In this document: piece after piece, positions 20,104 through 28,468 of the stretch
Position numbering within the stretch: the first letter of the stretch is position 1
How the letters are laid out: every line of letters begins with the position of its first letter
DNA from: Croceibacterium_A sp035626815
GTDB lineage: Bacteria; Pseudomonadota; Alphaproteobacteria; Sphingomonadales; Sphingomonadaceae
NCBI GenBank assembly: GCA_035626815.1
Contig: DASPMY010000026.1
Location: 22,710-86,709, forward strand
DNA: 64,000 bases
Direction of reading: 5' to 3'
Notes under the pieces: generated by a model
Seen by the model: the letters and a program-made list of their open reading frames with translations, nothing else
What the model was told of the DNA's origin: nothing
The model's database searches: none
Translations under genes and position numbers: made by a program

Positions 20104-21384
20104 GTGACGACGGCAACAGCCGAAATGCCCGACGTCGTCGTCGTCGGCGGCGGGCCCGCGGCGATGATGGCGGGGCTGCTGTTCGCGCGCGCCGGCGTCA
20201 GCGTGCGGGTGCTCGAGAAGCACGGCGACTTCTTCCGCGATTTCCGCGGCGACACCGTCCACCCCTCGACGATGGAAATCCTCGCCCAGCTCGGCCTGCT
20301 CGGCCGGTTTCTGGAGCGCCCGCACGACCGCGTCCGCCAGGCCGAGATCCGCGTCGCCGGGCGGGACTACACGATCGGCGACCTCAGCCACCTGGCCACC
20401 CCCGCGCCGTTCATCGCGATGATGCCGCAGTGGGAGTTCCTCGACTTCCTGCGCGACGAAGCCGAGGCCTACCCCGCGTTCGCGCTCGCCATGCACGCCG
20501 AGGCGGCGGGCCTGGTCGAGGCCGGCGGCCGCGTCGTCGGGGTGCGGCTCGCCGGCGGCGGCGAGCTGCGCGCCGGCAAGCTGGTGCTGATGGCCGACGG
20601 CCGCGCCTCGCTCGTCCGGCGGCTGGCGCTGCTGCCGGTGCGCGAGCTCGGCGCGCCGATGGACGTGCTGTGGTTCGCGCTGCCCAAGGGCGACAACCCC
20701 GGCGACAAGCTGCGCGGCGCCATCGAAGCCGGCCGGATGGCGGTGCTGATCGACCGCCGTACCTATTGGCAGTGCGCCTTCCTGATCCCGAAGGGAACCG
20801 CCGAGGAGGTCAAGGCGCGCGGGGTCGGCTGGCTGCGCGGGCAGATGCAGGCGCTGTTCCCCGAGCTCGAGTTCTTCGGCGGGCTCGGCAGCAGCGAGAA
20901 TGTCCACCTGCTGTCGGTCGCGCTCGACCGGCTCGAGCGCTGGCACCGCCCCGGCCTGCTGGCGATCGGCGATGCCGCGCACGCGATGAGCCCGATCGGC
21001 GGCATCGGCATCAACCTGGCGATCCAGGACGCGGTCGCGGCGGCCAACATCCTCGCGGGCCCGCTCGCACGCGGCGAGGATCCGGACCCGCTGCTCGCGA
21101 GGGTGCAGAAGCGCCGTGAATTCCCGACCCGGGTGATCCAGGCCGGGCAGAAGCTGGCGCAGGACAACGTCATCGGCACGGTGCTGTCGGGCGCGCCGAT
21201 CGTCGATGCTCCGGCGATCCTCAAGCTGCTCGACCGCTTCCCGCTGCTGCGCCGGATTCCGGGGCGGATCATCGGGCTGGGGGTGCGAAGGGAAAAGGTC
21301 AGGTCGCCGATAGCCCTCTCCCCTTCAGGGGAGAGGGTTGGGAGAGGGGGACAAGGGTCGCGATCCCCTCTCAACTCCGGCTAG
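20104..21384 (+). CDS. FAD-dependent aromatic-hydroxylase-type oxidoreductase
   Basis: The 426-residue protein shows the PHBH-fold flavoprotein motifs: the Rossmann loop VVVVGGGPAAMMAGLLFARAG, the mid-protein VLMADGRASLVRRL (DG motif), and the FAD-binding LLAIGDAAHAMSPIGGIGIN. It probably hydroxylates or oxidises a small aromatic or isoprenoid compound; the substrate is unknown. The start is uncertain: GTG 20104 gives seven extra residues, while ATG 20125 starts at MPDVVVVGGG; neither has a clear ribosome binding site. The last 25 or so residues (SPSGERVGRGG...) are encoded by a REP-like repeat, so the native C-terminus probably ended near GRIIGLGVRRE. Confidence 0.85.
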   Translation: MTTATAEMPDVVVVGGGPAAMMAGLLFARAGVSVRVLEKHGDFFRDFRGDTVHPSTMEILAQLGLLGRFLERPHDRVRQAEIRVAGRDYTIGDLSHLATPAPFIAMMPQWEFLDFLRDEAEAYPAFALAMHAEAAGLVEAGGRVVGVRLAGGGELRAGKLVLMADGRASLVRRLALLPVRELGAPMDVLWFALPKGDNPGDKLRGAIEAGRMAVLIDRRTYWQCAFLIPKGTAEEVKARGVGWLRGQMQALFPELEFFGGLGSSENVHLLSVALDRLERWHRPGLLAIGDAAHAMSPIGGIGINLAIQDAVAAANILAGPLARGEDPDPLLARVQKRREFPTRVIQAGQKLAQDNVIGTVLSGAPIVDAPAILKLLDRFPLLRRIPGRIIGLGVRREKVRSPIALSPSGERVGRGGQGSRSPLNSG

Positions 21385-21432
21385 GCAGCAAGCGCCAAGC
21401 CTTCGTATCTCCCTGAAGGGGAGAAAGTTCCA
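21308..21432. repeat. REP-like palindromic repeat at the end of the FAD oxidoreductase gene
   Basis: CCCTCTCCCC (21314-21323) pairs perfectly with GGGGAGAGGG (21328-21337) around TTCA. A related arm CTCCCTGAAGGGGAG lies at about 21410-21424. The first hairpin is inside the coding sequence, and the rest separates the convergent FAD oxidoreductase and icd genes. Confidence 0.75.
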
Positions 21433-21438
21433 GGGACC

Positions 21439-22662
21439 TTACCCCCAGGCGCGCATCTCCGCCTCGAGGTTCTGCACGATCGCCTCGAAGAACTGCTCGG
21501 TGGTCATCCACGGCTGGTCGGGCCCGATGAGCAGCGCGAGGTCCTTGGTCATCTTGCCGCTTTCGACCGTCTCGATGCACACCTTCTCAAGCGTCTCGGC
21601 GAAGCGCACCACCTCGGGCGTGTTGTCGAACCGGCCGCGGTAGATCAGGCCGCGGGTCCAGGCGAAGATGCTGGCGATCGGATTGGTGCTCGTCGCCTTG
21701 CCCTGCTGGTGCTGGCGGTAGTGGCGGGTGACGGTGCCGTGCGCCGCTTCGGCCTCGACGGTCTTGCCGTCGGGCGTCATCAGCACGCTGGTCATCAGGC
21801 CGAGCGAGCCGAAGCCCTGCGCGACCTGGTCGGACTGGACGTCGCCGTCGTAGTTCTTGCACGCCCACACGAACTTGCCGCTCCACTTGAGCGCGGAGGC
21901 GACCATGTCGTCGATCAGGCGGTGCTGATACTCGATCCGCGCGGCGGCGAAGCGGGCCTTGAAGCCCTCGCTGTCGAACACTTCCTGGAACAGGTCCTTG
22001 AAGCGCCCGTCGTAGGCCTTGATGATCGTGTTCTTGGTGCTGAGGTACACCGGCCAGCCGCGGTCGAGCCCGTAGTTGAAGCTGGCGCGGGCGAAGTCGC
22101 GGATCGAATCGTCGAGGTTGTACATCGCCATCGCCACGCCCGAGGCCTGGAACTGATAAACCTCGCGGTCGATCGTCTGGCCGTCGTCGCCCTCGAACAC
22201 CAGCCGCAGCTTGCCCGGGCCGGGAACGAGGAAGTCGGTCGCGCGGTACTGGTCGCCGAACGCGTGGCGGCCGACCACGATCGGGTCGGTCCACCCGGGG
22301 ATCAGCCGCGGCACGTTGTCGATCACGATCGGCTCGCGGAAGATCGTCCCGCCGAGGATGTTGCGGATCGTCCCGTTGGGGCTCTTCCACATCGCCTTGA
22401 GGCCGAACTCCTCGACCCGCGCCTCGTCGGGCGTGATCGTCGCGCACTTCACGCCGACGCCGTGCTGCTTGATGGCGTTGGCTGCGTCGATGGTGATCTG
22501 GTCGTCGGTCTCGTCGCGCTTCTCGATGCCGAGGTCGAAATATTTCAGCTCGACGTCGAGATAGGGGAGGATCAGCCGCTCGCGGATCCACTGCCAGATG
22601 ATCCGGGTCATCTCGTCGCCGTCGATCTCGACGATGGGGTTCGCGACCTTGATCTTCGCCAT
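21439..22662 (-). CDS. icd: NADP-dependent isocitrate dehydrogenase (dimeric type)
   Basis: The enzyme oxidatively decarboxylates isocitrate to 2-oxoglutarate in the TCA cycle. The 407-residue length and the sequence (MAKIKVANPIVEIDGDEMTR start, KSPNGTIRNILGGTIFREPI substrate loop, YDGDVQSDQVAQGFGSLGLM metal site, EAAHGTVTRHYRQHQQG cofactor site) match the eukaryote-like subfamily II enzymes used by alphaproteobacteria. The start at 22662 was chosen because homologues begin MxKIKV; an upstream in-frame ATG (22734) would add 24 unmatched residues. It is convergent with the FAD oxidoreductase gene across a REP. Confidence 0.97.
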   Translation of the reverse strand: MAKIKVANPIVEIDGDEMTRIIWQWIRERLILPYLDVELKYFDLGIEKRDETDDQITIDAANAIKQHGVGVKCATITPDEARVEEFGLKAMWKSPNGTIRNILGGTIFREPIVIDNVPRLIPGWTDPIVVGRHAFGDQYRATDFLVPGPGKLRLVFEGDDGQTIDREVYQFQASGVAMAMYNLDDSIRDFARASFNYGLDRGWPVYLSTKNTIIKAYDGRFKDLFQEVFDSEGFKARFAAARIEYQHRLIDDMVASALKWSGKFVWACKNYDGDVQSDQVAQGFGSLGLMTSVLMTPDGKTVEAEAAHGTVTRHYRQHQQGKATSTNPIASIFAWTRGLIYRGRFDNTPEVVRFAETLEKVCIETVESGKMTKDLALLIGPDQPWMTTEQFFEAIVQNLEAEMRAWG

Positions 22663-22708
22663 TCGGGAAATCCTGTGACTGCTATTGCGCGGGGGAGGTG
22701 CCGCGTCC

Positions 22709-23818
22709 TTAGGCAGCGTCACCGGGCTGCGCAAGCGCGGGCTCGGGCGCGACCCGGCTGGCGCGCATCAGCGTGCGCAGCAGCGGCGGGAAGCGCTCCG
22801 CCAGCGCGATGCCGAGGGCCGCGCCCAGCGGATGTTCGGCGAGCGCCCAGGCGATCCGCGCGGCGCGGACGGGGGCCGCGGCGCGCGTCGCCATCTCGCG
22901 CTGGTAGGCGGCGGCCGCGGCCGCTCCCCGCTCGAGCCAGTGCCGCGCCGCCGCCGCGCCGCTGGCGAGCGCGATCGAGATGCCCTCGCCGGCGAGCGAC
23001 GGGATCACGGCCGCCTGGTCGCCGAGCCGGAACAGGCCCGGCCGGGTCTCGCGGGCGATCCAGCCGTAGGGCACCGCGCCGACCGTCTCGATGGCCTGCT
23101 CGCGCCAGTCGCGCGCCAGCCGCCGGGCGAACGCGCGATGCCGCCCGGCCAGCGCCTCGAGTAACTGGGCGGGCTCGCCCCCGGCCGCGGCGAGGCGCGA
23201 CTTGCGCACCGCCAGGCAGACGTTGGCGCTGCCGTCTTCCTGCAGCACGATCCCGGCATAGCCGCGGTCAAACGCGTGCAGCTCGATGCGCCCGGCGAGG
23301 CGCCGCTCGCGCTCGGCCGTCGGCGGCAGGCGCAGGCGCAAGCCGAGCGCCGGGTCGGCCGAGCGGCGCGGGCGGGCGAGGCCGCGCACGTCGTGCTTGC
23401 CGGTGGCGAGGAACAATGCGTCGCCGGTCCACTCGCGGCGGCGGCCGAGCACCGTGAGGCCGTCGATGCCGCGCGCGCTGTCGCACGCGAGCCGCGCGCC
23501 CGCCGCCACCGCGCGCCGGCGCAGCGCATCGTCGAGCGCCCGGCGCGAGAGCCCGTAGGAGGTCGCCGGCAAGGGCAGGGCGGCCTCGCGCTCCCCGGCG
23601 AACAAGGCCAGCCGCTCGACGCGCCGCGCGCCGAGGGCGGCCGGATCGACCCCGAGCTCGCGCAGCTGGGCGACGGTGCGCCAGCTGAGGAAGCCGCCGC
23701 ACAGCTGGTCGCTCGCTTCCGCCTCGCGGTCGAGCAGCAGCGGCGCGGCCCCCCCGCGGGCGAGCGCGATCGCCGCGGCGCATCCGGCCGGCCCCGCGCC
23801 CAGGATCAGCGGCGGCAT
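22709..23818 (-). CDS. FAD-dependent oxidoreductase of the type III PKS operon
   Basis: The 369-residue flavoprotein starts with a Rossmann loop (LILGAGPAGCAAAIALARGG) and has QLCGGFLSWRTVAQL near residue 40 and LFRLGDQAAVIPSLAGEGI (FAD-binding GD box) near 270. The overall pattern is that of geranylgeranyl-reductase/halogenase-like monooxygenases. It is the third gene of an operon: its ATG overlaps the stop of the methyltransferase gene (ATGA at 23817-23820 on the minus strand). By context it oxidises or reduces the polyketide made by the type III PKS. Product and substrate are unknown. Confidence 0.85.
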   Translation of the reverse strand: MPPLILGAGPAGCAAAIALARGGAAPLLLDREAEASDQLCGGFLSWRTVAQLRELGVDPAALGARRVERLALFAGEREAALPLPATSYGLSRRALDDALRRRAVAAGARLACDSARGIDGLTVLGRRREWTGDALFLATGKHDVRGLARPRRSADPALGLRLRLPPTAERERRLAGRIELHAFDRGYAGIVLQEDGSANVCLAVRKSRLAAAGGEPAQLLEALAGRHRAFARRLARDWREQAIETVGAVPYGWIARETRPGLFRLGDQAAVIPSLAGEGISIALASGAAAARHWLERGAAAAAAYQREMATRAAAPVRAARIAWALAEHPLGAALGIALAERFPPLLRTLMRASRVAPEPALAQPGDAA

Positions 23819-24504
23819 CAGCGGAGCCGCTCGACGCAGAGCCGGAACGGGAACCGGCGCCGCACGCGGGCCTCGGCGAGCCCCTCGCGGGCGAGGATCG
23901 TCCGCCATTCGGCCGGGCGGAAGCTGCGCGCGATCGAGGTGTGGCCGTCGAGCCGGACGATGCGGTGCCAGCCCATCACGCTCGCCAGCAGCGGCCACCC
24001 GGCATAGGCGAAGCCGTGGCGGTGCAAGTCGTTGACGAACCAGCCCGCCGCGGCCTCGGCTTCCATGAAGCGCAGGAAGGCGGCGAGCTCGGCGTCGCGC
24101 ATGTGATGCGCCACCAGGCTCGAGATCACGCAGTCGAAGCCGCCACCGGCGAGCGCGGCGTAATCGCCGGCGAGGTAGCGGATCGGCGCGCCGGGCGAGG
24201 GCCGGGCTTCGGCCGCGGTCCGGCTGCGCGGGTTGAGGTCGATGCCGGTGAGCTCCGCCTCGAGCCCGCGCTGCAACGACCAGCGGGCGATGCGGCGCAG
24301 CATGTCGCCGTCGCCGAAGCCGACGTCGAGCAGGCTGAAGCGTCGCCGATGGCCGACCGCGCGGCCGAGGAAGTCGAGCGTCGGGCGATAGGCGAACGTC
24401 ACGCGGTTGACCTTGGCGAGGTCGGCCAGCACGGCGCGGTAGGTTTCGGCGTCGAGCGCCGGATCGTCCATCAGCTCGTCGGCGCGGCGCCGCTCAGCCA
24501 GCAT
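23818..24504 (-). CDS. SAM-dependent methyltransferase of the type III PKS operon
   Basis: The 228-residue class I methyltransferase has motif I FSLLDVGFGDGDMLRRIA near residue 57, an acidic ELTGIDLNPRSRTAAEA, and FDCVISSLVAHHMRD near 125. It probably methylates a hydroxyl or carbon of the polyketide product. Its start overlaps the end of the PKS gene by 11 bases and its stop overlaps the FAD oxidoreductase start by one base of ATGA, so the three are translationally coupled. The regiospecificity is unknown. Confidence 0.85.
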   Translation of the reverse strand: MLAERRRADELMDDPALDAETYRAVLADLAKVNRVTFAYRPTLDFLGRAVGHRRRFSLLDVGFGDGDMLRRIARWSLQRGLEAELTGIDLNPRSRTAAEARPSPGAPIRYLAGDYAALAGGGFDCVISSLVAHHMRDAELAAFLRFMEAEAAAGWFVNDLHRHGFAYAGWPLLASVMGWHRIVRLDGHTSIARSFRPAEWRTILAREGLAEARVRRRFPFRLCVERLR

Positions 24505-25555
24505 CGCCTTCGGTCCACCCGAAGCGCAGCCCTTCCATCGCCAGCCCCGGGCCGAAGGCGAGCGCGACGCCGCTCGCCGGGCGCTCGCGCATCAGCCGCT
24601 CGAGCACGAACAGCACCGTGGCCGAGGACATGTTGCCGTAATCCTGCAGCACCGCGCGCGAGGCGGCGACCTTCTCCGGCGGCAGGCCGAGGCCGCGCTC
24701 GACCGCGTCGACGATCGACTTGCCCCCCGGGTGGACCGCCCACGCCGCGATCTCGGCCACCGGCCGCCCGTCGGTCACCGTCCGCCCGACCTCGGGGTCA
24801 CCCAGCGCCTCGGCCAGCCGCGCGGGCACTTCGCCCGAGAGCTCCATCGCGAAGCCGGTGTCGCCGATCGTCCAGGTGATCAGCTCGTGGCTGTCCTCGA
24901 GCGTCAGCGACAGCCCCTCGCCGAGCATCAAGCCGGGCCCGTCGGCGGTGACCAGCGCCGCGGCGCAGCCGTCGGCGAACTGCGCCATCGCCATCAGCCG
25001 CTCGAGGCGGTCGGTCGGCTGGAGATGCAGCGTGCACAGCTCGACCGCCACCACCAGCACCCGCGCCGCGGGATCGGAGCGGACGATGTGCCCGGCGGTG
25101 CGCAGCGCGGTGACGCCGGCGTAGCAGCCCATGAAGCCGATCACCACGCGCTCGACCGACGCCGCCAGGCCGAGCCGCCGGGCGAGCACCTGGTCGAGTC
25201 CCGGCGCGGTGAAGCCGGTGCAGCTGGCGACGACTATGTGCGTCACCGGGCCGAGCTCGCCCAGGCGGCCGATCGCCGCCAGCGCCAGCTCGGGCGCCTC
25301 GCGGGCATAGACCGTCATCCGCGCGAGCGTGCTCGGCGGCTCCGCACCGCCGTAGAAGCTGCCCTGCTCCTCGTGCGTGTCGGCGTCGGACAGCACGGTG
25401 TAACGGCGGCCGATGCCGGAGCGCTGCAGCATCCGTTCGAGCAACGTGGCCTCGCGCCGGCCTTCGAGCTGCCGCAAGGCCCACGCGTGATAGCTGGCGT
25501 CGCATTCGGTCGCGGGCACCGCGGCGGCGATGGCGTTGATGCGCGGGGCGGGCAT
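24494..25555 (-). CDS. Type III polyketide synthase (chalcone/stilbene synthase family)
   Basis: The 353-residue protein has the complete catalytic triad: Cys112 in VASCTGFTAPGLD, His275 in WAVHPGGKSIVD and Asn308 in DYGNMSSATVLFVLER. Family enzymes extend a CoA starter with malonyl-CoA and cyclise it to a pyrone, resorcinol or phloroglucinol. The start at 25555 (MPAPRINAIA) was chosen at the conserved N-terminus; an upstream in-frame ATG would add 20 unrelated residues. It is the first gene of a three-gene operon with a methyltransferase and an FAD oxidoreductase. Starter, chain length and product cannot be read from sequence alone. The 215 bases between its start and tRNA-Val show no gene. 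Confidence 0.93.
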   Translation of the reverse strand: MPAPRINAIAAAVPATECDASYHAWALRQLEGRREATLLERMLQRSGIGRRYTVLSDADTHEEQGSFYGGAEPPSTLARMTVYAREAPELALAAIGRLGELGPVTHIVVASCTGFTAPGLDQVLARRLGLAASVERVVIGFMGCYAGVTALRTAGHIVRSDPAARVLVVAVELCTLHLQPTDRLERLMAMAQFADGCAAALVTADGPGLMLGEGLSLTLEDSHELITWTIGDTGFAMELSGEVPARLAEALGDPEVGRTVTDGRPVAEIAAWAVHPGGKSIVDAVERGLGLPPEKVAASRAVLQDYGNMSSATVLFVLERLMRERPASGVALAFGPGLAMEGLRFGWTEGDAG

Positions 25556-25770
25556 GGTCACGCCGATGGAACCGACGAGGGGACAGGAGGTGCCGGGCCA
25601 CCGGCGCGCGCGCAAGTCCCGGCCGGTCGCGGATGGCCGGTCATGCGGGTTCGTGCCCGGTCGCGGGCGGCGGGTTCAGCCGAACCGCCGGGACGAGCCG
25701 ATTTCCGGCCTGGCAGCCCCTAGCGCGAACACGGCGCTGTCCGCGCGACGCCTCGGTCTGAAGGGGGAGA

Positions 25771-25845
25771 TGGTGGGCGTAGGAAGGATTGAACTTCCGA
25801 CCCCTGCGATGTCAACACAGTGCTCTACCACTGAGCTATACGCCC
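25771..25845 (-). tRNA. tRNA-Val (anticodon GAC)
   Basis: Read on the minus strand, it folds as a cloverleaf: acceptor GGGCGTA/TACGCCC, D arm TAGCTCAGTGGTAGAGC, anticodon stem-loop CTGTG-TTGACAT-CGCAG (anticodon GAC) and T arm with GTTCAATCC. The CCA end is encoded (25771-25773). Confidence 0.95.
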
Positions 25846-25930
25846 GAACCATCCCGGCCGTCGGGGTGGACGGCAGGCGCGGCATCTAGCGACGGCCGCC
25901 GCCGATGACAAGGGGTTGGCGGCGCCCGAT

Positions 25931-26314
25931 TCAGGGGCGCAGCGAGGCCTCGGTCGCGAGGTCTTCGAAGATCCGCTCGACCTCGAGCACGAGGTCCTTC
26001 AGGTGAAACGGCTTCGACAGCATCTTGGCCCGCGGCGCCTCGCGGCTGGCCTTGAGCGTCACCGCGGCGAACCCGGTGATGAACATCACCCGGGTGCGCG
26101 GGCTGATCTCGGCGCAGCGCTGGGCCAGCTCGATGCCGTCCATCTCGGGCATGACGATGTCGGACAGCAGCAGGTCGTAGTCCTCGGCCTGGAGCAGCGG
26201 CAGCGCCTCGGTGCCGCGATCGACCGAATCGACCGCATAACCGGCCTGCTCGAGCGCGCGCGCCAGGTAGGTGCGCATCGCTTCGTCGTCTTCGGCCAGG
26301 AGGATGCGGATCAT
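25931..26314 (-). CDS. cpdR: Single-domain response regulator CpdR
   Basis: In alphaproteobacteria unphosphorylated CpdR directs ClpXP to its cell-cycle substrates; it is switched off by CckA-ChpT. The 127-residue receiver has acidic AEDDEA, phospho-acceptor Asp52 in LLSDIVMPEMDG, RVMFITGFAAVTLKAS, and Lys101 in KMLSKPFHLKDLVLEVERI. The last phrase and the ITGFAAV stretch are diagnostic of CpdR. The start at 26314 (MIRILLAEDD) fits the family. It is divergent from an N-formylglutamate amidohydrolase gene, a neighbour often seen for cpdR. Confidence 0.9.
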   Translation of the reverse strand: MIRILLAEDDEAMRTYLARALEQAGYAVDSVDRGTEALPLLQAEDYDLLLSDIVMPEMDGIELAQRCAEISPRTRVMFITGFAAVTLKASREAPRAKMLSKPFHLKDLVLEVERIFEDLATEASLRP

Positions 26315-26391
26315 CGGTTGCCCCCAACAAGTAGTGCTGCGAAGCGTTCCCATATTCCCAGGGCGCTTAAGAATCTCATAGAATTTCGCCG

Positions 26392-27378
26392 ATGACCAGC
26401 TTTGACACAGGTCGCGATCGCGGCCAGCGTGCGGCGATGGCGCAAACGGGCTCGGCGGCGCGCGATTCGCGCGAAGGGGGTGGGGGCAGCATTCCCGGCG
26501 CGCCCGGGCAGCCGGCGTTCTCGCTGGTGCTGCGCGACCCCTCGCCGGTGCCGGTGCTGATCGCCGTGCCCCACGCCGGGCGCGCCTACCCGGCCGAGTT
26601 CGGCGAGACGATGCGCAACCAGGCCGCCGCGGCGCTCCGGCTGGAAGACCGCTTCGTCGACCGGGTCGCCGAGCAGGTGGCGCGCAGCACCGGGGCGGCG
26701 CTGCTCGTCGCCCATGCTCCGCGAGCGATGATCGACCTCAACCGCGCGCCCGACGACGTCGACTGGGACATGGTCGCCGGGGCCACGCCGGAAAAGCGCG
26801 TGCGGCTCGCCGCCGGGCGGCGCGCGCGCAGCGGTCTCGGGCTGGTCCCGCGGCGGCTTCCCGGCCTCGGCGAGCTGTGGAAGCGGCGGATCGACCAGGC
26901 CGAGCTCGCCGCGCGGATCGAGCAGGTTCACCAGCCGTACCATGCGGCGCTCGGCGCCGGGCTCGAGATGCTGCGCGACCGCTGGGGCGCGGCGCTGCTG
27001 ATCGACCTTCATTCGATGCCCCCGCTCGGGCCCAAGCGCGGCCCTGAGGCGGCGCCCGACTTCGTCGTCGGCGACCGCTTCGGGGCGTCGTGCGACGGGG
27101 GCCTGAGCGCGGCGGCGTTCGACCACTTCGCCGCCGCCGGCCGGCGCGCGGCGCACAACCGGCCGTACGCCGGCGGCTACGTGCTCGACCGCCACGCGGC
27201 GCCGGCGCGCGGCCTCCACGCGCTCCAGCTCGAGATCTGCCGCTCGGCCTATCTCGACGCTTCGCTGCGCGAGCCCGGCCCGGGCGTCGCCGCGGTGGCG
27301 CGGGTGCTCGCGGGGCTGGTGCGCCGCGTCGCCGAGGAGCTCGTCGGCGGACGCAGCCTGCCTCAGGCGGCCGAGTAG
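26392..27378 (+). CDS. N-formylglutamate amidohydrolase family protein
   Basis: The 328-residue protein belongs to the FGase family, which releases formate from N-formylglutamate or acts on related amides. Visible motifs are VLIAVPHAGRAYPAEF (metal-site His), LLVAHAPRAMIDLNRAPDDVD, LLIDLHSMPPLGPKRG (DLHS metal site), HNRPYAGGYVL, and LHALQLEICRSAYLD near the C-terminus. The first 35 or so residues are Gly/Ser-rich and unconserved, so the true start may be a later codon such as ATG 26437. It is divergent from cpdR; a functional link is not established. Confidence 0.88.
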   Translation: MTSFDTGRDRGQRAAMAQTGSAARDSREGGGGSIPGAPGQPAFSLVLRDPSPVPVLIAVPHAGRAYPAEFGETMRNQAAAALRLEDRFVDRVAEQVARSTGAALLVAHAPRAMIDLNRAPDDVDWDMVAGATPEKRVRLAAGRRARSGLGLVPRRLPGLGELWKRRIDQAELAARIEQVHQPYHAALGAGLEMLRDRWGAALLIDLHSMPPLGPKRGPEAAPDFVVGDRFGASCDGGLSAAAFDHFAAAGRRAAHNRPYAGGYVLDRHAAPARGLHALQLEICRSAYLDASLREPGPGVAAVARVLAGLVRRVAEELVGGRSLPQAAE

Positions 27379-27403
27379 GTTCCCCTCGCCCGGACATGAA
27401 AAA

Positions 27404-27432
27404 GCCACCTCGTGAGCAAGTCACGAGGTGGC
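27404..27432 (-). terminator. Rho-independent terminator for the SapC-like gene
   Basis: A perfect 12-base-pair stem GCCACCTCGTGA/TCACGAGGTGGC with loop GCAAG is followed, on the minus strand, by TTTTTC (complement of 27398-27403). It lies about 170 bases downstream of the SapC-like stop. The stretch between them contains no gene. Confidence 0.85.
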
Positions 27433-27599
27433 CAAGGTTCAGGGAGGAGATGCGCCGAAGCGCATCTATCCAGCCGGGCCATGAGGGAAGCGCCGGCCGG
27501 ACGTATCGAATGTAGGGGTTATCGCCCGGACATCAAGAGGGGAGCGCGACGGCAAGGTCCGTCGCCGCCCCCTCTCGATCGTTTCGCCGCTGGCGGGCC

Positions 27600-28391
27600 T
27601 CAGCTCGCCGCGGCCTCGGCCGGCGCGGGCTGGGCCGCGGGGCCCTTGCCCTGCGCGGTCTGCTTGGCGAAGACCACGCGCATCAGGTCGAGCGAGAACA
27701 AGTGCGCGTAGATCAGCGGCAGCAGCCCGATCTCGTTCCACTGCTTGACCTTGTCGGCATCGAGCTCGCGCAGCTTTTCCTGGTTGACCATCTTGAAGCC
27801 GCGATAGACGTACGGCTGGTCGGGGTTTTCGACCCGCTGGATCGACACTTCGCCTTCCATCAGCAGGTCGGCCTTCTGGAGCTCCTCGATGAACGCCTGG
27901 GTGCGGGCGCCGGCTTCCTCGAACTTCTCGCAGAAATCGAGCAGCTGCTTGGTGTGCTCGCTCGGCTGGCCGTCGGCGAACAGCGCCTGGCCTTCCTCGA
28001 ACTCGCCGATGATTTCGGAGGTCGGGTCGAAGCACAGCGACATCTCGTCGGCGTCGGGCCGCAGCCGCGCCAGCAGGAACGGATAACGGCGGATGTAGGC
28101 CGGGACATAGCAGTCCTGCAGCACGGTGCCTTCGTCGTCGAAGAACACGTTGACGCCTTCGTTGAGGCCCAGCAGCGCGAGCGGCACCGGCTTGTCGCCG
28201 GCGGAAAACACGATCGGGAAATCGCGTTGCGCCTGGGGGAATTCCTCGACCGTCAGCGGAATCGCGTGCTGGTTGCCGATCCACGAGGCCTTGTCGACCG
28301 TGCGGGCGCGCCAGGTGCCGTGGTCGCGGCTGTTGAGGGGCATGAGGTCTTTGTAGAACAGGGGCAGATTAGCTTGCGGCGCGCTGGCCAT
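27600..28391 (-). CDS. SapC family protein
   Basis: The 263-residue protein matches the SapC family (named after a Campylobacter S-layer-linked gene; role in alphaproteobacteria unknown). Typical phrases are LPLFYKDLMPLNSRDHGTWR at the N-terminus, EFPQAQRDFPIVFSAGDKPV, VPAYIRRYPFLLARL and GFKMVNQEKLRELDADK. There is no signal peptide, so it is predicted cytosolic. The C-terminus ends in an Ala/Pro-rich tail. ATG 28391 is preceded by GGAGAGAG; an upstream in-frame ATG would add 17 residues. Such genes often lie near tryptophan halogenase/TonB genes, but not here. Confidence 0.87.
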   Translation of the reverse strand: MASAPQANLPLFYKDLMPLNSRDHGTWRARTVDKASWIGNQHAIPLTVEEFPQAQRDFPIVFSAGDKPVPLALLGLNEGVNVFFDDEGTVLQDCYVPAYIRRYPFLLARLRPDADEMSLCFDPTSEIIGEFEEGQALFADGQPSEHTKQLLDFCEKFEEAGARTQAFIEELQKADLLMEGEVSIQRVENPDQPYVYRGFKMVNQEKLRELDADKVKQWNEIGLLPLIYAHLFSLDLMRVVFAKQTAQGKGPAAQPAPAEAAAS

Positions 28392-28468
28392 CGTCTCTCT
28401 CCGGTAAGGCTGGTCGCTTGTGCCGGGACCGAGGCTCCGCACGTGCGTCGGCGCGCTTTATCGAGCGA

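Noticed and set aside
26360..26391. CtrA binding site before the N-formylglutamate amidohydrolase gene
   Set aside because: One TTAA is present in GCTTAAGAATCTC, but the second half TTAA at 7 bases is missing.
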